DNA from: Lentinus brumalis
Lineage: Eukaryota > Basidiomycota > Agaricomycetes > Polyporales > Polyporaceae
NCBI GenBank assembly: GCA_001792895.1
Contig: MARA01000005.1
Span: 992,001 to 1,056,000 of the forward strand
Direction: 5' to 3'
DNA: 64,000 bases
The notes under the pieces are model-generated. The model ran no database searches. It worked only from the letters and a program-made list of their open reading frames with translations, and was not told the DNA's origin. Below are positions 22,805 through 32,903 of this stretch, piece by piece. The position numbers and the translations under genes are program-made. The first letter of the stretch is position 1; each line of letters begins with the position of its first letter.

Positions 22805-24013
22805 ATGCCGTCCGACGACCATGGTCAGCATCGTCGTTGTTCGTGCCTGTAAGAAGAACTAACGGAGCATTCTCCAGGAACACAAAGGCGCATCCCAGCC
22901 CCCAAAGTCGAGGCCAAGTACTTGTACACCAACAAGGCTGGAAAGCCGTCCCTGCAGTCACAGATGGGTCTTCAGGACGACCGCAGTCAACTGGAAGCGA
23001 TGACAGTAAGCTTTGCATGGCTGCAACTTGTCACTTGTGTGCAGGATGGATGTTCATGTATGTGCATACGCAGGCTGCGACAAGGGAGGCTGCGGTGCAA
23101 CACTTCGATCTTCGGCCGTCGACTTACCGCGAGCAGCGGCCGGAAGTCCTGCGGACCGTCAAAGACCTGGTCCGTCGCCACTTCTTATCACAAAGTCATG
23201 TACTAATACTGGATCCCATAGGTCGCGAAAGAGTGCGCCGTGCTCAATCGATACGAGGACGGGTGGCCCGTATCGAGGTATATTCAAATCTATCTCAAGA
23301 ACCTCCACGTGAAGAAGGGCCAGATTTCCGCGAGACGGCCGGCGAGCAAGTCGGCAGGCCCAAGAGTAAGTCGTCACTATCCGACATGCAGAATCTGCAC
23401 ATACTGACTTCTGCCTGATCCTCAAGTCGAAGGAAAGAGAGGTTGCAAAGTCCCAGCTTGCATCTGCAAGCAAGGCTACACGTCCCGGACCGAGTCGTGA
23501 CTCGGCGGGCTTCATGCAAAGGCAAGCAACTGAGGAAGCTAGCCGGGGTCGGGCGCAGGGACGCCAAGGGTCACTCGTAGGTATGTAATGGGAGTCTGAT
23601 ACGGACAATCTGTACCCTGACCGGGCTGAGCAGGGGCAAAACGCGACGAAGAACACAACTCCTCTCATGTGTCTGCAAGTACCCTCACGCCATTGTCGTC
23701 AGCAAATCGCTTAGCGTCCAGGGATGCATCCCCTGAGGTCGAATACTACAACCCGCTGGGTCCGAAAGCGCGTAGTCGTACGATCGTTACAAGCTTCCTG
23801 GCAAGCTTGCGGATACCAGGAGCGGACTCCATCCGAATTGCGGAGCTCTTCGAAATGATGGGAATACAGACGCAAGACTATCTGGAGCTCTTCGCGACGA
23901 TGGAAACGCGTGATGAGTGGCTGCAGGAGCTGGTGGCTGGTGGGGAGCTTACGCCAATCCAGATGAGACTGCTACGAGAAGGGCTGGATAAAGTGAAGCG
24001 CTATAGTGTTTGA
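22805..24013 (+). CDS. Unrecognised conserved-looking protein with a C-terminal SAM-like helical domain
   Basis: Exons join in phase from ATG 22805: MPSDDHG, TQRRIPAPKVEAKYLYTNKA, an internal block ATREAAVQHFDLRPSTYREQ, then VAKECAVLNRYEDGWPVSRY with IQIYLKNLHVKKG. A Ser/Arg/Gln-rich linker follows, and the C-terminal domain runs from EVEYYNPLGPK through FLASLRIPGADSIRIAELFE, GIQTQDYLELFATMETRDEW and GGELTPIQMRLLREGLDKVK, ending RYSV. The last 80 residues look like a compact helical domain of the SAM or death-fold type, by pattern only. No catalytic motif or membrane segment is visible. One acceptor choice (the exon starting AATREAA) was made because it alone keeps frame. I do not recognise the protein and assign no function. 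Confidence 0.65.
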
Positions 24014-24099
24014 CAGCTGCACGTACTTTCACCTCAGGCCTCATTGAGTACCTCGGTCTTGACTAGGCTCAACATTACCCTCGCGTGCCCATCATGTGT

Positions 24100-24187
24100 G
24101 GCCTGGTGGTCTAGTAGTATGATTCCTTCTTAGGGCACTCTTGTGTCGATATGGAGGAGGTCCCGGGTTCAATTCCCGGCCAGGCCC
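24100..24187 (+). tRNA. tRNA-Pro (AGG anticodon) with a 16-nt intron
   Basis: The acceptor stem GGCCTGG (24100-24106) pairs with CCAGGCC (24180-24186), with discriminator C at 24187. The D-arm has GGTCTAGTAGTATGATT. The T-arm is CCGGG-TTCAATT-CCCGG. The anticodon stem CCTTC (24125-24129) pairs with GGAGG (24153-24157, one G-U). The loop starts TTAGGG, so the anticodon is AGG at 24132-24134. A 16-nt insertion (24136-24151) sits one base 3' of the anticodon, the canonical tRNA intron site. Removing it leaves a normal 72-nt tRNA. It is transcribed by RNA polymerase III from internal A and B boxes (ggttcaattcc fits the B box). Confidence 0.95.
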
Positions 24188-24681
24188 GCTGTAATTTATT
24201 TAACAAAGTTTTCTCGCAGGCGGTGACTGGTATTTTGCTCCGCGTTCAAATTTATTTTGACAATCAGGACCATGATACATAGGAAGCTCCTGACATCAGG
24301 AAGGTAAGAAGAGAGCAAGAGGCACTGGCTGTATAGCGCGATTACTTGATTCGACCACTAGTACGCATCACGTCCTCGCACTCGTAGTAACAGCAGACGC
24401 GGCCCTCCATGGACGATATGTTGCAGCTTCCCAGGGCATATGTTTGATCATGCTGGCGTGGTACAGGTTCGAGTTGAGATCTTGAGACTTGCAAGGAGGT
24501 GTGGTGAAACCTGGTGAAACACCTTGAACCGGTTCGATTTCGCCCGGATCGGCTCGAGCTGACAACGAGCTGATTCAAGTGCTGGACGTCATCCTGATTC
24601 CTCGCCTCTCATCCTCTTCCACATCCCCGACTCCGAGCCACTTGTCTTCTGATAGCATATACCCGCCCACTCTGGAACACT
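24188..24681. other. Intergenic upstream of MYND copy 2
   Basis: About 490 bases. An A/T-rich stretch right after the tRNA (ttatttaacaaagttttc) includes short T-runs suitable for polymerase III termination. I see no gene. Confidence 0.5.
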
Positions 24682-25733
24682 ATGGATGACCCTCTCAAAA
24701 ACTTCCGTCCTCTAGGAGACTCAACGCAGTGTGACACGTGCGGAGCGAAAGGCGGCAAGCAGCAGAACAGACTTCGGAAGTGCAGCGGCTGCTCTCTCGC
24801 CGTGTACTGTAGCAAGGAGTGTCAGAAGAAGGCCTGGTCGACGCACAAGTGAGTTGCACGCTGACTGAATACCCTTTCATGACGCCTACAACATGATCGG
24901 CATAGGTTGTGGTGCCGCACTCGAGACTGTGGCACAAAACCAAACTCGGTCATCGGGGAGTGGGCGCACATGCGTGCAATTGACCTGCCGACAGGTTGTA
25001 CGAGTCGCATCGAAGAGTTCTCTTGCCGTGCTTCTGTCATCGCAGACTTCCACGAGTACTCAGATTACCACCGGCGGACCCTGGAGCACATGGCGCTCTC
25101 CCTGATATTTCTCTCGATGACCCCAGCAACGCGGAGCTCCTTCGGCACGGAGAGCTTCTGGTTCTCATGGACCTCACCCCAATCAAGACGACAAAACCCT
25201 CCCCTCGAGGCCCGGCTCACTCTTGGTTCCTGTACCTCCCTCAGCTACGATCGGCTCAGGACGAGCTCGCCCGCCCAGAGTTTGCTAGCGCGTGGACCGC
25301 ACAGGCGCCGCAGACCAAGATCGTGAACGACGCATATAGAGAACGCTTTGGATCTGCGTATGGCGGCTCGTCCTTCATCATCTACCGGGTCGGGATTGCG
25401 CAGGAATTCCAGCAGATACCAGTGTTCCTCCCCAAGGATCCAGACGTGCTCTCCAAAGCTTCTACCAAGGACGCTCTGAACGACTACTTCAGGTTCTTGA
25501 TGGGCTGCCTGAACTGTGGCGTCGTCCTGCGACCCCCGAACGACAACGAGGTGGTCGCGCTCCCTGGCGAACTCCACCTCGTCAAGACAGGGTCGAAGGA
25601 GACGTGGACATGGCGACCAGTTCCCGTCCAGGCTTGGTCCGAGGTGCAACGGGTGATCTCATACTGCTCGGGATACACTCCGAAGAGCGGCATGTCGCCG
25701 CCTCAGCTCATGAAGTTCTTCGCCTCGCTGTGA
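24682..25733 (+). CDS. MYND-type zinc finger protein, copy 2 (one frame break)
   Basis: ATG 24682 starts MDDPLKNFRPLGDSTQ. A full MYND finger follows: CDTCGAKGGK...LRKCSGCSLAVYCSKECQKKAW..HK, with all eight Zn ligands apparent across the first intron and exon 2. Exon 2 continues LWCRTRDCGTKPNSVIGEW, and after a second intron DFHEYSDYHRRTLEHMALS, which corresponds to FTEYHAWALSTLMGVTL of copy 1. The C-terminal domain, from LDDPSNAELLRHGELLVLMD to GYTPKSGMSPPQLMKFFASL, is open to TGA 25733 but lies in another frame. The switch falls at about 25108-25118 (ctgatatttctctcg): two extra bases, or one missing base, explain it, and no GT..AG intron does. It is therefore either a sequencing indel or a first lesion in a young pseudogene. 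The function of the family is unknown beyond a likely protein-protein role. Confidence 0.7.
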
Positions 25734-26974
25734 CAGCGCGTGGACAGCTCTGTGGTACGCACATTGTTTCATTGTATACAGGACTGATCTGTTCTGATGC
25801 ATGACCACAGTTTTACTCCACGGCGAACCCCACGCTCTCTATGTACTCGGCCTCTAAACTCCGCCCGTCCATAACGCCTTCCGCATGGACTCCTCACTCT
25901 CTGTATCGATACCCCGCAGCAAGATCACGACTATACCTGTATCGCTATCCCTCTCTTCGCAGCTCTCTTGTCGCTCTCGTTCTCGGTGGAATTCCAGGCT
26001 CATACATGGCTCGTCAAAATCGCCCTTTTGCCTCATTCTGTGGACTCGGCATAGATATGTTCGTCGATCTGAAGCTTGACTATATCGGCTGAAGCAGGGC
26101 ATAGAAGGAAACACTGGTTTGCATATGTCTTCTGGTCGGTCGTCCCGATTCGTTTCTCGTTGTGAATCACGTCAATTCAATATCGTTGATCAGCCACTGA
26201 GCATCAGCAGTTTCCATGTCCGGGCTCGCCCAACAACGAAGTATCCTCAATGCCAAGATTCCTTCTCTTCCTCAATCGATTTCCTCAAAGCGGCCTTTTG
26301 GGCTCTTTTCAGTCGTAGTAGACGCCCCTGCAAACCTTGACTGCTACCACGGTCCACCACCCATTCAACTCCTCGTTCCTTGAAGTTGTTTTCGATGGAC
26401 CTCCACGATGCGACATACATTCTTTCCTCGGAGGTATGAGATCGAACCTGTCAGCCCCGCAGACACGACACATTGTCACGGCTGCGAGACGCAGAGTGGG
26501 AAAGGACACGAAGCTGAAGAAGTGCGCCGGCTGTTCCACGGCAGTATAAGATTGTCGAAAGCAGGCGTGACCCGCTCACAAATGAGCATCTAGTAGTTTG
26601 CTGTCTGTATGCTACTGATGCTCTTCGCAGGAGGCTCTGTCGTTCAAAGCATGCTCAGCCAAAGGCCACGATCGCCGTCGACGAATACCCGAGCTATACG
26701 ATGCGCCCGCTCTGCTTCCAAGTTCGGGGACGATTCGTACGGGAAAATCTGAGTCATATTTCGAGCATACCCAGAGAAAACTATAGTCATTGTCGGCGCG
26801 CGGCCTTGCGCGTCACGCTATCATTATACAGTGCAGGCATACTGGTATGCAGTCGCAGAACACGTTCTATTGCATGAGGTACGGGGTAGCGGACACAGCG
26901 GTCCCGGAACTTCTTGAGGTCAACAGGTAATGTACCATACATCAAGCTGGAGGTGAGCATTGACGATGGGACAT
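25734..26974. other. Intergenic with a MYND relic
   Basis: About 1.2 kb downstream of MYND copy 2. Apart from the relic described separately, no gene is seen. Confidence 0.5.
26397..26590 (+). pseudogene. Relic of a MYND zinc finger
   Basis: A segment in frame with 26337 reads KDTKLKKCAGCSTAV, then TAA, D-C-R-K-Q-A, then TGA, P-A-H-K. This aligns with KCSGCSLAVYCSKECQKKAW..HK of copy 2, with stop codons where the finger has Tyr and Trp. An upstream HCHGCETQSG in another frame fits the first Cys pair. The C-terminal domain that follows in the two other copies is absent. This is a dead fragment of the same family. Confidence 0.65.
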
Positions 26975-29878
26975 CTAAGAGCTCGGAAGGACTATTGCTG
27001 GTCGCAGCAGGGCAGCGCTCTTGCCGGGGTGCAGATAGATTGTACTGCTCTCGATGCATTGGTCAGAGTACGTGATGTCGTGCCTGATAGAACATGGGCG
27101 ACGTGAGCAAGTCGCAATGGTTGCGGACCGATGACTTACTGGCTCATAAGATGCTCCTTGACTTCATCGGCCTTGCCGTCCCAGTCGAAGCAGAGCGAAC
27201 ACGCCCAGACGCTGCCAATGATGGAGAGAGAAGGGATGCCGGGGTGGGCCTCACTCTCAATCTTTCTCACCGCCTCCATGTCTTTGGCAGAAATCGCCTC
27301 CCAGCGCTCGTGCGTGAACAATGGGTGGGACCACACATGCTGGAGCTGTAAAGGGCCATAAATGGTCGTCAGACATGTCACGACCCAGGGCCCGAACAAT
27401 ATCAATGACAATGATGATGTACGAAGCGCACTCACCGCTGCGTCCCACAAGTATACCTTCGCTTTTCCCTGCTCGACCACCAAGCCAGAGCGCTGGCAAT
27501 CGGTGCAACGCACGCGTCTCTCGCAGCTTCGCAGGTCGTCCACGGTAGCGCGAGCAGGATCGAGACCGAGGGCAGCCACGATGTTACACATGGCCTTGAT
27601 ACTGACGGCGAGAATCTGGGGCGAGCTGCGCATACGCTCGAGCGCGAACGGATATCTTCTCGTCCAGAAGCTGCCCGAGTATGGGTCAGTAGCAGCCATA
27701 ATGTAGGTGTCGCGCTCCAGAAAAGGCGATGCAGTGTGATGCTTCTGTGTATGCGGACAAGGGTGAGCGAAGATTGCGGGGTAATGGTAGAATGCGGTCC
27801 GAGTCCTCAGGCTGTGAGTCCGGTCGCAACGACAAGGGAACACTGCGATGGCAAGGCTAAGCGGATCCGTATCTGGCGACAGCGAAGGCAGGTGCAGCTG
27901 CAAGGCGTCCGTAAGTTCCTTCCGGCGCTCTTCCTCCCAGCGCACCACGAGCGCAGGTATAGCGGCCTCGAAATCCGCGAGAGTGACAGTCTCGGAGCTG
28001 GGAACATCTGCCAGTGCCTTGCACTCGTCCATGAAAGCGATGTCGACGTAATCCGGCCGACAGTCCATGTTGGGCCTTCGCGGAAGCTGGACGTAGTGGG
28101 ATAGAAGGGCGTCATTCAGGCTGCAGAAGCGGATGCGGAGGACCTCCAATCGCTCCTCAGTCAGTCGTCGTCGGCGAGTCACCTTCAGGAAGTCATCGGC
28201 CGCCCCGAGTACTTTCTCCCAAGCTATGTCGATGTCAGCATGAGTCAATTATCAACATTGCACAGGGAACTGACATTTAGGTGTCAACTTAGACGACTGT
28301 CGGACGACCGGGAGTGAGGCCATTTCTTCCAATCCGGCAGGGCCGAGGAAGTCGATCTCTTTATCCCACCCTGCCCTCCTAAGCCGGGCGACGATCCTAC
28401 CAAGGGTGGAAAGTGAGCCTGAGTGAATTCAGACTTTGAATGGTGACTCACTCAGTGAAGCGTTGTTCCCTCTTTGCGTCGAGATTTGCAGCTCTGTCTG
28501 TTTCTTGTCTCTCGTACCAATGAGTACCTTGTGCCACGTACTATCGTACACGGTGAATGCTCGATTAATGACAAACACAAGACCAAGGTCAAGCGCACCT
28601 TCTTCCTCTCAGCCATCTCCTGCTTTCTCATCGCAACCCACTCCGATCGCATTCCGTCAGGTATCGGACTTCCTGCAGAACGCAGTGTCTCTGTCAGCGT
28701 GTCTATGGGAGACTTCTGAACCCGGAGCCTCTTGAGTTCGAAGCTATTATAATGCATCGCATGCAAGTGTGAGGAAGCTGTGAGCAAATGTCATGCGGAT
28801 TTCGCGCATACTATCACTTACACCTCTTGAGCGCAGTATATTGGCAAAATATCCATCATCAACAGGATATCAGTGTAGATATGGTGTCGATCAATGTTCT
28901 TGATCTTTTCCAGTGCTTCGACTAGCGAGTAAGACCTGAATTCATGGGTGAAGTCGTGATCAGGACTCTTGTACTATGCCGTGGCACGTACCTTGCAAGG
29001 ACACACTTTGGGCAATACCGCGCGAACCAGGCCCATGCAACTTTGCGTATGTTGGTCTGGCCACAGCTCTGCCACACAGCATTCAGCGCCTTCACATCAT
29101 ATTACGGGGGAGCGGGGCACGTACTTGGCAGCAAGTGCCGAACAGGAGATTGGCGAAAGCCGGCTCGCTGAGAAACGGCGGCCGCTCCGGGAGGCCATCT
29201 ATACCCTCACGGGCAGCTTTCCATAGACGTTCGTTGGATATGTGGAGAAAGAATGTGCGGAATAGCTTGCATGTACGGGACAAGTTCAGGAGGTCGCGCG
29301 GATGGAGATGGCTAAACACCTATAATGGAATCCCCGTGAGTGCCGTACCACAGGCGAGACGAAGGCTCTCCAGCCAAATGTCTCAGTGATGACTTGTTGA
29401 ACAGCCCAGAAGGATGAAGAGAGATGTTCTCGCATGTATGCGTCCACATACTACCGCCGGATCATGGCGGCGCTGAGCCGCGTCAACTTGCGACCACCCC
29501 TTCTCCCCCGAAATAACTGTCAGACAGTGTCAGATTCGCGTGAGCGACAGTCAACTGTCGGTTGTAAGTCCGGCATATGCTTATGATACTGTAATGGGTG
29601 CTGGAGACGCGTACGCGACCGCGTGCGACGCGCCGAGTTATCCATGTGCGTCCCGGGGCGACGCAAACAAGCACCGCGAGGATCCACACCTAAGCAGACA
29701 ACATGCTTACCTCCAGCTGGATTTCGACCGCGAAGTCCGGTAGGTTCTGCAGACTGCCTTTCCCACTGGCAGTCCGTCGTCTCACCGCCCGACCAGGCTG
29801 GCGGCTGTCGGCGGCTGCAATCGCGGTTGAGTCGCCAGCGATAGCTGATGCTGCTTTAGCTTTCTTTCGAGGTGGCAT
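26975..29878 (-). CDS. F-box protein with zinc ribbon and C-terminal C2H2-like finger, copy 1
   Basis: The start MPPRKKAKAASAIAGD leads to an F-box: LQNLPDFAVEIQLE, a 391-nt intron (29320-29710), then VFSHLHPRDLLNLSRTCKLF. F-box proteins recruit substrates to SCF ubiquitin ligases. Next is a Cys4 ribbon, C-x2-C-x16-C-x2-C (CQSCGQTNIRKVAWAW...YCPKC), whose first CxxC is split by an intron. A helical middle region contains KREQRFTE and WDKEIDFLGPAGLEEMASLP. A long C-terminal domain has VLRIRFCSLNDALLSHYVQL, LSLAIAVFPCRC, AFYHYPAIFAHPCPH and ALGLDPARATVDDLRSCERR. A C-x2-C-x12-H-x4-H finger (WACSLCFDW...HLMSQH) lies near the end, with its last His after the final intron. The protein ends LRPAIVLPSS. 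All parts align with the copies at 30.2-32.8 kb and 55.9-58.8 kb. Some middle exon borders are inferred by comparison. Confidence 0.8.
29516..29560. promoter_or_regulatory. Paired palindromes built from GACAGT half-sites, in the long F-box intron
   Basis: ACTGTC (29516-29521), GACAGT (29523-29528), then CGACAGT (29545-29551) and ACTGTCG (29554-29560). The same 6-base half-site thus occurs four times in 45 bases as two inverted pairs, one centred on 1 base and one on 2. It lies inside intron 1 of F-box copy 1. It resembles a dimeric DNA-binding site, but no factor can be named. Confidence 0.35.
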
Positions 29879-30217
29879 CCGCGCAACTAGTGTAGTCTTA
29901 TACGGAGTGAGTGGGGTGGCTGACTCGGAAGTGTCGTGATGGCAGTAAGAGAGCGAGTTCGGCTGAGCGGGACGGAAGGGACCGCGGGAAGGACTTGCCC
30001 TAAAGCGCTAACATACGGCTTCATACATACTAGTAACTGTTACTAGTAGCTGTCTCAAGGTGGATATTGCTGAAGATGAGCTACGTCAAGGATCTACCTA
30101 CATACTGTCTTTTGAAGGTGAAGATAGGGAGCTGAGTATCGCTACAATACAAGCAGGACCATACGAGGTCAGTAGATGTTGGGTGGATGCTCCGAGTCCT
30201 GACCGCATACCCCTGGA
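29879..30217. other. Intergenic between the two F-box genes, with a perfect 21-nt palindrome
   Basis: This is the promoter side of F-box copy 1 and the 3' side of copy 2. It contains arms TACTAGTAAC (30028-30037) and the exact inverse complement (30039-30048) around one T, about 150 bases upstream of the copy 1 start. Confidence 0.6.
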
Positions 30218-32795
30218 TCAAGCGAGTGACGATGATCCAGCCGCATTGCTAGGTGGAAGCAGGATCGGAGCCCGGATCAAGGCCGAAGGCGCGCTATCGT
30301 CTCGATGAAGGAACAGTGTCCCATCCCGAATGCACTCCTCCGAGTACTCGGTGTTGTGCCTATACACAATTCAAACAGTCAGCACGTCATGGCGTCGTCG
30401 TCGACAAGACGCAGACTCACTTCTGCAGTAGATGCCGCTTTATATCTTCGCCCCAATCGGAGAAGAGTGGGCACCGCGCACACGCCCACCAGCTCTCCAC
30501 GCCCATCTTCGGAGCGTGCGCGGTCGCTTCCAGCTCCCGTACCGCGGCCATGTCTTCGTCCTTGACGAGTTCCCATGCATCCTCATCCTCGTCCGACTCG
30601 TCGACAGATGCCGAGTCCGAGTCCCAGAGGAAGTCCACTGCCAACCCGAAGCCCAACCCGTCGCAGTCCAACTTGCGCTGCTTGGGATGACGACGTATGG
30701 AGTGGTTGAGCTGGACGATCAAAGAGGTCAGTGAAATCCTTGCAAAGAGCCACATAGGCAAGTACACACGCACCGCAGCCTCCCATGTGTAGACGCGGTC
30801 CTTGTCAGGGGCAACGACACACTTCTTGCACCGCAGCCGCCTGTCGCATGCCTGGAAGTCCTGCACGGTCGCACGCGCGGAGTCCAGCCCGAGTGCACCG
30901 ACGATCTGCGCCATTTTCTCGACATTCACGTCAACGTCCTTCGGCGCGAAATGCGCCACGTTGAACGGTGCGAAGGTCTCCAGGTCGATTTCCTCCGGAT
31001 TGGATCCATAATGGGAGGCGGTACGCCAATAAACGTCGCCAGGCGGTTCGTCCCACATACAGAGTGGAAGTTTGCGCAAGCACTTGTGGCCCAGGACCTC
31101 CGGGTAGTGCATGATGCGAACCTTGTCCTTTCCTTCCCCGGCAAGACAGTCGCCCTCGCAGACGAAGACGGCAATGGCGAGGTTCAGCGGCTCGATGGAC
31201 ATGCAGTAATTCTCGAGCGTAGGCAGAAGCCAGTTCTCGAGCTCCTCCTTGCATTGTCTCCGCCAATGCGCCACGATGGAGGGCATCACCTGCTTGAAGC
31301 TATCGAACGTGACGGTCTCGGAGGCAGGGGCGTCGACGATGGCCTTGATGTCCTTCAGGAACGCGAGATCGATGACTTGCGGACGGAACTCCATATGGAG
31401 CTTCCGCGGGAGCCGCACGTACTGCACAAGGATCGCATTGTCCAGTTCCTCGAAGCGGGCCTTGAGGAGCTTTCCACGTTCGCTGTCTTCCCGCCGCCGT
31501 TGCTTCTTCTCCATGAAGTCATGCATCTCCTTCAGAATCTTGTACCAGTCTGTTACTCTGAGGTGTCAGCGGTAGTGGTACACTCGGCATCGATGCAGAC
31601 GACGCACCTGGCTTCTTCAACTTGGCGGCATGTAAGACAATGGGAAGATGAGACATCTCATCGAGTGTTCCCTTACTCAACGATTCAACCTCTGAGCCCT
31701 TGTCCGTCTGCTTGAGACGTGCTAAAATTCTGTCGACGGGTTGAGAAGGTGCGCACTCGGTGGGTGGGAGTAGAGAAGCACGCACACTGGGAAGAACTCC
31801 TTACGCTTCATCTCCATCTCAGCGTCTTTAGCCTTCGCCTGTTCCTCTTCCCACTCGAGACACCGCTTCGCATGTTGGCGACAAAGTGCAGCATCAGCCT
31901 TCTGGCCGTCGACAAGCTGCTTGCACGATTCATCGGTGACTGGCTGAGATAAGGCTTGATATGCCGCAACGAATGTATCGACTTGCGAGCGCGGGAACCG
32001 CCAGTGGTCGCGTCTTCGAGCGCTGGGGAAATGTGCCGGTCAGAGAAGACACCAACACGAGCCCCGCTCGGACGCACCTTCCCTGCGACGAGGTGTGGAG
32101 GTTAAACATGCTTGTAATATTGTCTTCGTGACTCTTCCGCTCACCCAGTAGTCTCTTGTCCAGTTCGTGCAGCTTATTCCAGAGATCCGTATAGCCATAC
32201 GATCTGGATGTATGAGGCGAATGGTGAGCGAGTACCGGGTGCGATGACGAAAGGGACTCGCAGTTTTGTCATACACTTGGCGCAGTAGCGCCTTGACCAG
32301 CTCAGTATGGGCTTGCGGACACCGTGATGGCCACATTCCTGTGTCAAACGGCGACATAAGTGAGGCGACGACTGCAGACGCGAGGTCATGGAGCACTTAC
32401 TTGGCAATTCGACGAGGTCAGGACATGAATGAGAGCCGGCTGACTGACAAATGCAGGGCATTCTGGGAGATCTCCGGCACGTATCCACGCTGCCTTCCAT
32501 ATGGTTTCGCTGCTCCGCTGTAGAGTCAACGCCCGGAATTTTTTGCACGTTCGTGCGAGATTGAACAGGTCCCGGGGATGGAGATTGCGTATGATCTGCA
32601 GTGTGCAATCAGTCACCGATACTGACGTATGTACGCGGAACCAACCTCGAGCTGTAGATCGGCCGGGAGATCGTCAAGAAGTCTGCTGCGTCGCGAAGGC
32701 GGCTCGCCACCACCCTTTTGTGCGGGCTTGGGAGCGGCGCGTTCCGTGCTCTCCTTGTTCGTTTTCGTCATTCGCGGCTTCTTTCGAGGAGGCAT
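30218..32795 (-). CDS. F-box protein with zinc ribbon and C-terminal C2H2-like finger, copy 2
   Basis: The start MPPRKKPRMTKTNKEST precedes an F-box LLDDLPADLQLE, here interrupted by an ordinary 50-nt intron, then IIRNLHPRDLFNLARTCKKF. The Cys4 ribbon is CQECGHHGVRKPILSWSRRY followed by CAKC, with the same spacing as in the paralogues. The next intron uses a GC donor (GCGAGT, 32256-32261). Middle exons read LWNKLHELDKRLL, RRRDHWRFPRSQVDTFVAAY and CRQHAKRCLEWEEEQ. The C-terminal domain runs from LDNAILVQYVRLPRKLHMEF through EPLNLAIAVFVCEGD and ALGLDSARATVQDFQACDRR to the finger CARCPLFSDW...HLLQKH. It ends GSSSLA. An acidic insert (DESDEDEDAWELV) is specific to this copy. It is more diverged than copies 1 and 3 are from each other. 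All exons join in phase; it looks functional. Confidence 0.85.
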
Positions 32796-32878
32796 CGCTG
32801 AGGCTGCGGAAGGTCTATGTACGGAGGTTCGCGTTCAACGTCCAAGCTCAAGCTCGAGGCTCCGTCGTCGTCGCGTTC

Positions 32879-32903
32879 TGTCACAGCGTCACGCCACGCG
32901 TCA
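32879..32903 (+). promoter_or_regulatory. 25-bp element upstream of F-box copy 2, shared with copy 3
   Basis: It begins TGTCACAGCGT and ends GCGTCA. It matches 55809-55833 at 22 of 25 positions and lies about 85 bases before the start of copy 2. Its ends contain TGACGC on one strand and GCGTCA on the other, so it is nearly symmetric and resembles a CRE/ATF-type TGACG site. Relative to its gene it is inverted compared with the copy 3 element. Confidence 0.5.

Noticed and set aside
30218..32795. Two separate genes (an F-box N-terminus and an unrelated C-terminal protein)
   Set aside because: Exons join in phase throughout and the order matches the F-box paralogues, so it is one gene.
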